The notes under the pieces are model-generated. The model was not told the origin of the DNA and did no database searches. It saw only the letters and a program-made list of their open reading frames with translations. The position numbers and the translations under genes were made by a program. From Chloroflexi bacterium RBG_13_46_14 (lineage in GTDB: Bacteria; Chloroflexota; Dehalococcoidia; Dehalococcoidales; UBA2162): 7,913 nt of DNA. Each line of letters opens with the position of its first letter. The first letter of the stretch is position 1. The stretch is from assembly GCA_001796415.1 (NCBI GenBank), contig MGML01000188.1, forward strand, positions 1-7,913. The letters are read 5' to 3'. Positions 6,490 through 7,913 of the stretch are shown here, one piece after another.

Positions 6490-7503
6490 ATGACTGGCTG
6501 GAAAGACAAACTGAATGGAGATCCAGTTCCGTGGCTGCTGGAGAATGACAGGAGCCAGCCAGCCATCCGCTATTATGCTTTGCGTGATATCCTCGGCCGG
6601 GACGAGAATGACAAGGAAGTCAAAGCTGCTAAGGCGGCTATCATGACAAGCGGACCTGTACCGGTAATCCTGGAGGAATATTGGGACAAGCCAGGATTCA
6701 GTTTCAGACCTAAATACCGCAGGACTGAATATACTCTCATTAATATGGCGCAACTCGGTGCGGACGGAGCTGATCCGCGCATTCGCGCCGGCTGTGAAAT
6801 CCTGCTTTCCAGATACATCGACAGCAATGGCGGTCTGTCATTTACCGGCGCACTTTCTGATTTCTCGCATTGCACGGCGGGTATCATGGGGGCAGCTCTG
6901 ATAGATTTCGGCTGGCTTGACGATCCACGACTGCAGACAGCAATGGAATGGCTGGCTCAGACTATTACCGGAGAAGGAGTGGCTGACGCTTCGAGCCGTG
7001 ACACAAAAAAACGTTACGAAAAGTCCGGGTATTCATCTCCTCCATTCGCCTGTTCCGACCGCAATGCTAATCTGCCATGCGCCTGGGGAGCAATCAAGGC
7101 AATGATTGCCTTGAACAAGGTACCTCAGGCACAGCGGACCAAGAGTATGCATGAGGCTATCAAACTGGGTGTGGACTTTCTCCTGAGCCGTGACCCGGCG
7201 GTCGCCGATTACCCCTTTAACACGGGGAACAGGCCCAGCTCAAGGTGGTTCACGTTCTTCTATCCACTCGGCACCAGCGCCGATGTACTTCAGAACCTGG
7301 AGGTTCTGGCAGCGATGGGCCAAGCCCAGAATCCCAGATTGGCCAATGCGCTGGACCTGGTCATCAGCAAGCAAAACCGGCAGGGACGCTGGCGGCTGGA
7401 ACATACCTACGTGGGCATACAAGAAAAGAAAGGGCAACCCAGCAAGTGGATCACCCTGAGAGCTTTACGCGTATTGAAAGCGGCTTATCCTGAGAAAGGA
7501 TAA
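6490..7503 (+). CDS. prenyltransferase/squalene-cyclase-like alpha/alpha-toroid protein (337 aa)
   Basis: The protein is nearly all helical with repeated helix pairs ending in Gly or Asp turns. Examples are DPVPWLLEN near 11-19, AIRYYALRDILGR (25-37), GCEILLSRYID (101-111) and EAIKLGVDFLLSRD (222-235). SKWITLRALRVLKAAYP (318-334) closes the chain. Conserved-looking pieces include DFSHCTAGIMGAAL (124-137) and FACSDRNANLPCAWGAIKAM (186-205). The layout is that of terpenoid-cyclase or protein-prenyltransferase toroids. The DxDD acid motif of class II cyclases is not seen, so a cyclase reaction is doubtful. From memory, similar Chloroflexota proteins are often mislabelled as a nitrogen fixation protein NifH, but there is no P-loop or Fe-S cysteine pattern here. 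The start is the ATG at 6490 with a weak AAGG 10 nt upstream. No signal peptide is seen. The gene converges on the flavoprotein at the right edge. Confidence 0.8.
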   Translation: MTGWKDKLNGDPVPWLLENDRSQPAIRYYALRDILGRDENDKEVKAAKAAIMTSGPVPVILEEYWDKPGFSFRPKYRRTEYTLINMAQLGADGADPRIRAGCEILLSRYIDSNGGLSFTGALSDFSHCTAGIMGAALIDFGWLDDPRLQTAMEWLAQTITGEGVADASSRDTKKRYEKSGYSSPPFACSDRNANLPCAWGAIKAMIALNKVPQAQRTKSMHEAIKLGVDFLLSRDPAVADYPFNTGNRPSSRWFTFFYPLGTSADVLQNLEVLAAMGQAQNPRLANALDLVISKQNRQGRWRLEHTYVGIQEKKGQPSKWITLRALRVLKAAYPEKG

Positions 7504-7516
7504 TTTCGCTGCAGAA

Positions 7517-7531
7517 TTGAGATATTCTCAA
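7517..7531. terminator. weak hairpin between convergent genes
   Basis: TTGAGA (7517-7522) and TCTCAA (7526-7531) form a 6-bp stem with a 3-nt loop in the 52-nt gap between the two convergent stop codons. The stem is AT-rich and only a short T run (GTTT) follows, so it could act as a weak bidirectional terminator at best. Confidence 0.3.
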
Positions 7532-7555
7532 GTTTGTCCGGATACTCTAGAATTA

Positions 7556-7912
7556 TTAAGCCTTGAGTTTCTTTACGAGGTGGGCGATGTTTTTACCGAA
7601 GTTCCAGGCGGTCTGGAGGCCTTCTTCATCGTCGTTTACTTCGCCTTTTTCACGGCCGAATGAAATGTTCCAGTAGGTCGAGCCAGGCATGTAGAATCCG
7701 AGTATATGGAACCAGAAAAGCAACTGGGCGTGGGTGAAATTCTGTCCGGCGCGCCGGGCGACTACCAGCGGTCCGCCGACTTTCCCCGCAAATACTCCGC
7801 GCTGACCGCCAATATACCCGACCCTGTCCATCAGAGATTTTATCAGCGAAGTCGCCGAACCGTAATATACCGGCGATGCCAGTATTATCGCGTCCGCCGC
7901 TTTCAGTTTTTC
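7556..7912 (-). CDS. flavodoxin-fold NAD(P)H-dependent FMN reductase or iron-sulfur flavoprotein, C-terminal part
   Basis: The - strand frame runs from the right edge to a TAA at 7558-7556, giving 118 C-terminal residues with the N-terminal part missing. The visible chain begins KLKAADAIILASPVYYGSAT, the classic FMN-binding loop of the NADPH-dependent FMN reductase family (Pfam PF03358). It continues with SLIKSLMDRVG, then FAGKVGGPLVVARRAGQ, the strand and loop near the isoalloxazine ring. HAQLLFWFHILGFYMPGSTYWN resembles the helix and loop of iron-sulfur-flavoprotein-like members. The tail is the final helix of the flavodoxin fold. The CxxC-type iron-sulfur motif of true Isf proteins would lie in the missing half, so that subclass is open. 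An internal ATG at 7831 is not the start, because the conserved loop lies upstream of it. The gene probably encodes a soluble redox protein. Confidence 0.87.
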   Translation of the reverse strand, partial: EKLKAADAIILASPVYYGSATSLIKSLMDRVGYIGGQRGVFAGKVGGPLVVARRAGQNFTHAQLLFWFHILGFYMPGSTYWNISFGREKGEVNDDEEGLQTAWNFGKNIAHLVKKLKA

Positions 7913-7913
7913 G

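Noticed and set aside
6464..6493. Nine-codon frame (MVNNKALFL) whose TGA overlaps the toroid gene ATG, as a possible leader peptide
   Set aside because: No ribosome binding site precedes it, and such short overlapping frames arise easily by chance.

Overview
The window looks like a chromosomal segment of a bacterium, most likely a member of the Chloroflexota near the Dehalococcoidia. This placement is inferred from the kind of genes present, chiefly the alpha/alpha-toroid protein near the right end and the flavodoxin-type flavoprotein. It has not been tested by any search. The only housekeeping anchor is a complete gyrB on the + strand. Most of the window has GC-balanced coding sequence: hand counts of single 60-nt lines inside gyrB, the second methyltransferase and the toroid gene give about 53-55% GC.

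Layout from left to right. (1) Positions 3-245 hold the 3' end of a + strand gene whose fold order resembles the end of a class I methyltransferase. (2) A complete SAM-dependent methyltransferase lies on the - strand (1215-352). (3) A 374-nt divergent spacer carries a promoter in each direction and a long-range 10-bp inverted repeat. (4) gyrB occupies 1590-3524, followed by an 18-codon ORF with a strong ribosome binding site and a canonical rho-independent terminator with a UUCG loop. (5) A second, unrelated class I methyltransferase (3721-4467) starts only 30 nt after that terminator. (6) A markedly AT-rich block (about 4468-6440; sampled lines 32-35% GC) holds three same-strand genes: a zinc-ribbon plus putative winged-helix protein, a DUF488-family protein, and a 259-residue protein of unrecognised family with a possible Cys/His metal site. 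(7) Base composition then returns to host-like, with a strong promoter and a 337-residue alpha/alpha-toroid protein. (8) A convergent, truncated flavodoxin-fold flavoprotein runs off the right edge.

The AT-rich trio is the most interesting part. It has its own promoter, a perfect 8-bp-arm palindrome touching the -35 box, and tight gene spacing. Its composition suggests horizontal acquisition. A coherent reading is a small accessory cassette in which the first gene may be a DNA-binding regulator or adaptor and the other two are the effectors. The biochemical role is unknown, and the defence or nucleic-acid-processing reading is only inference.
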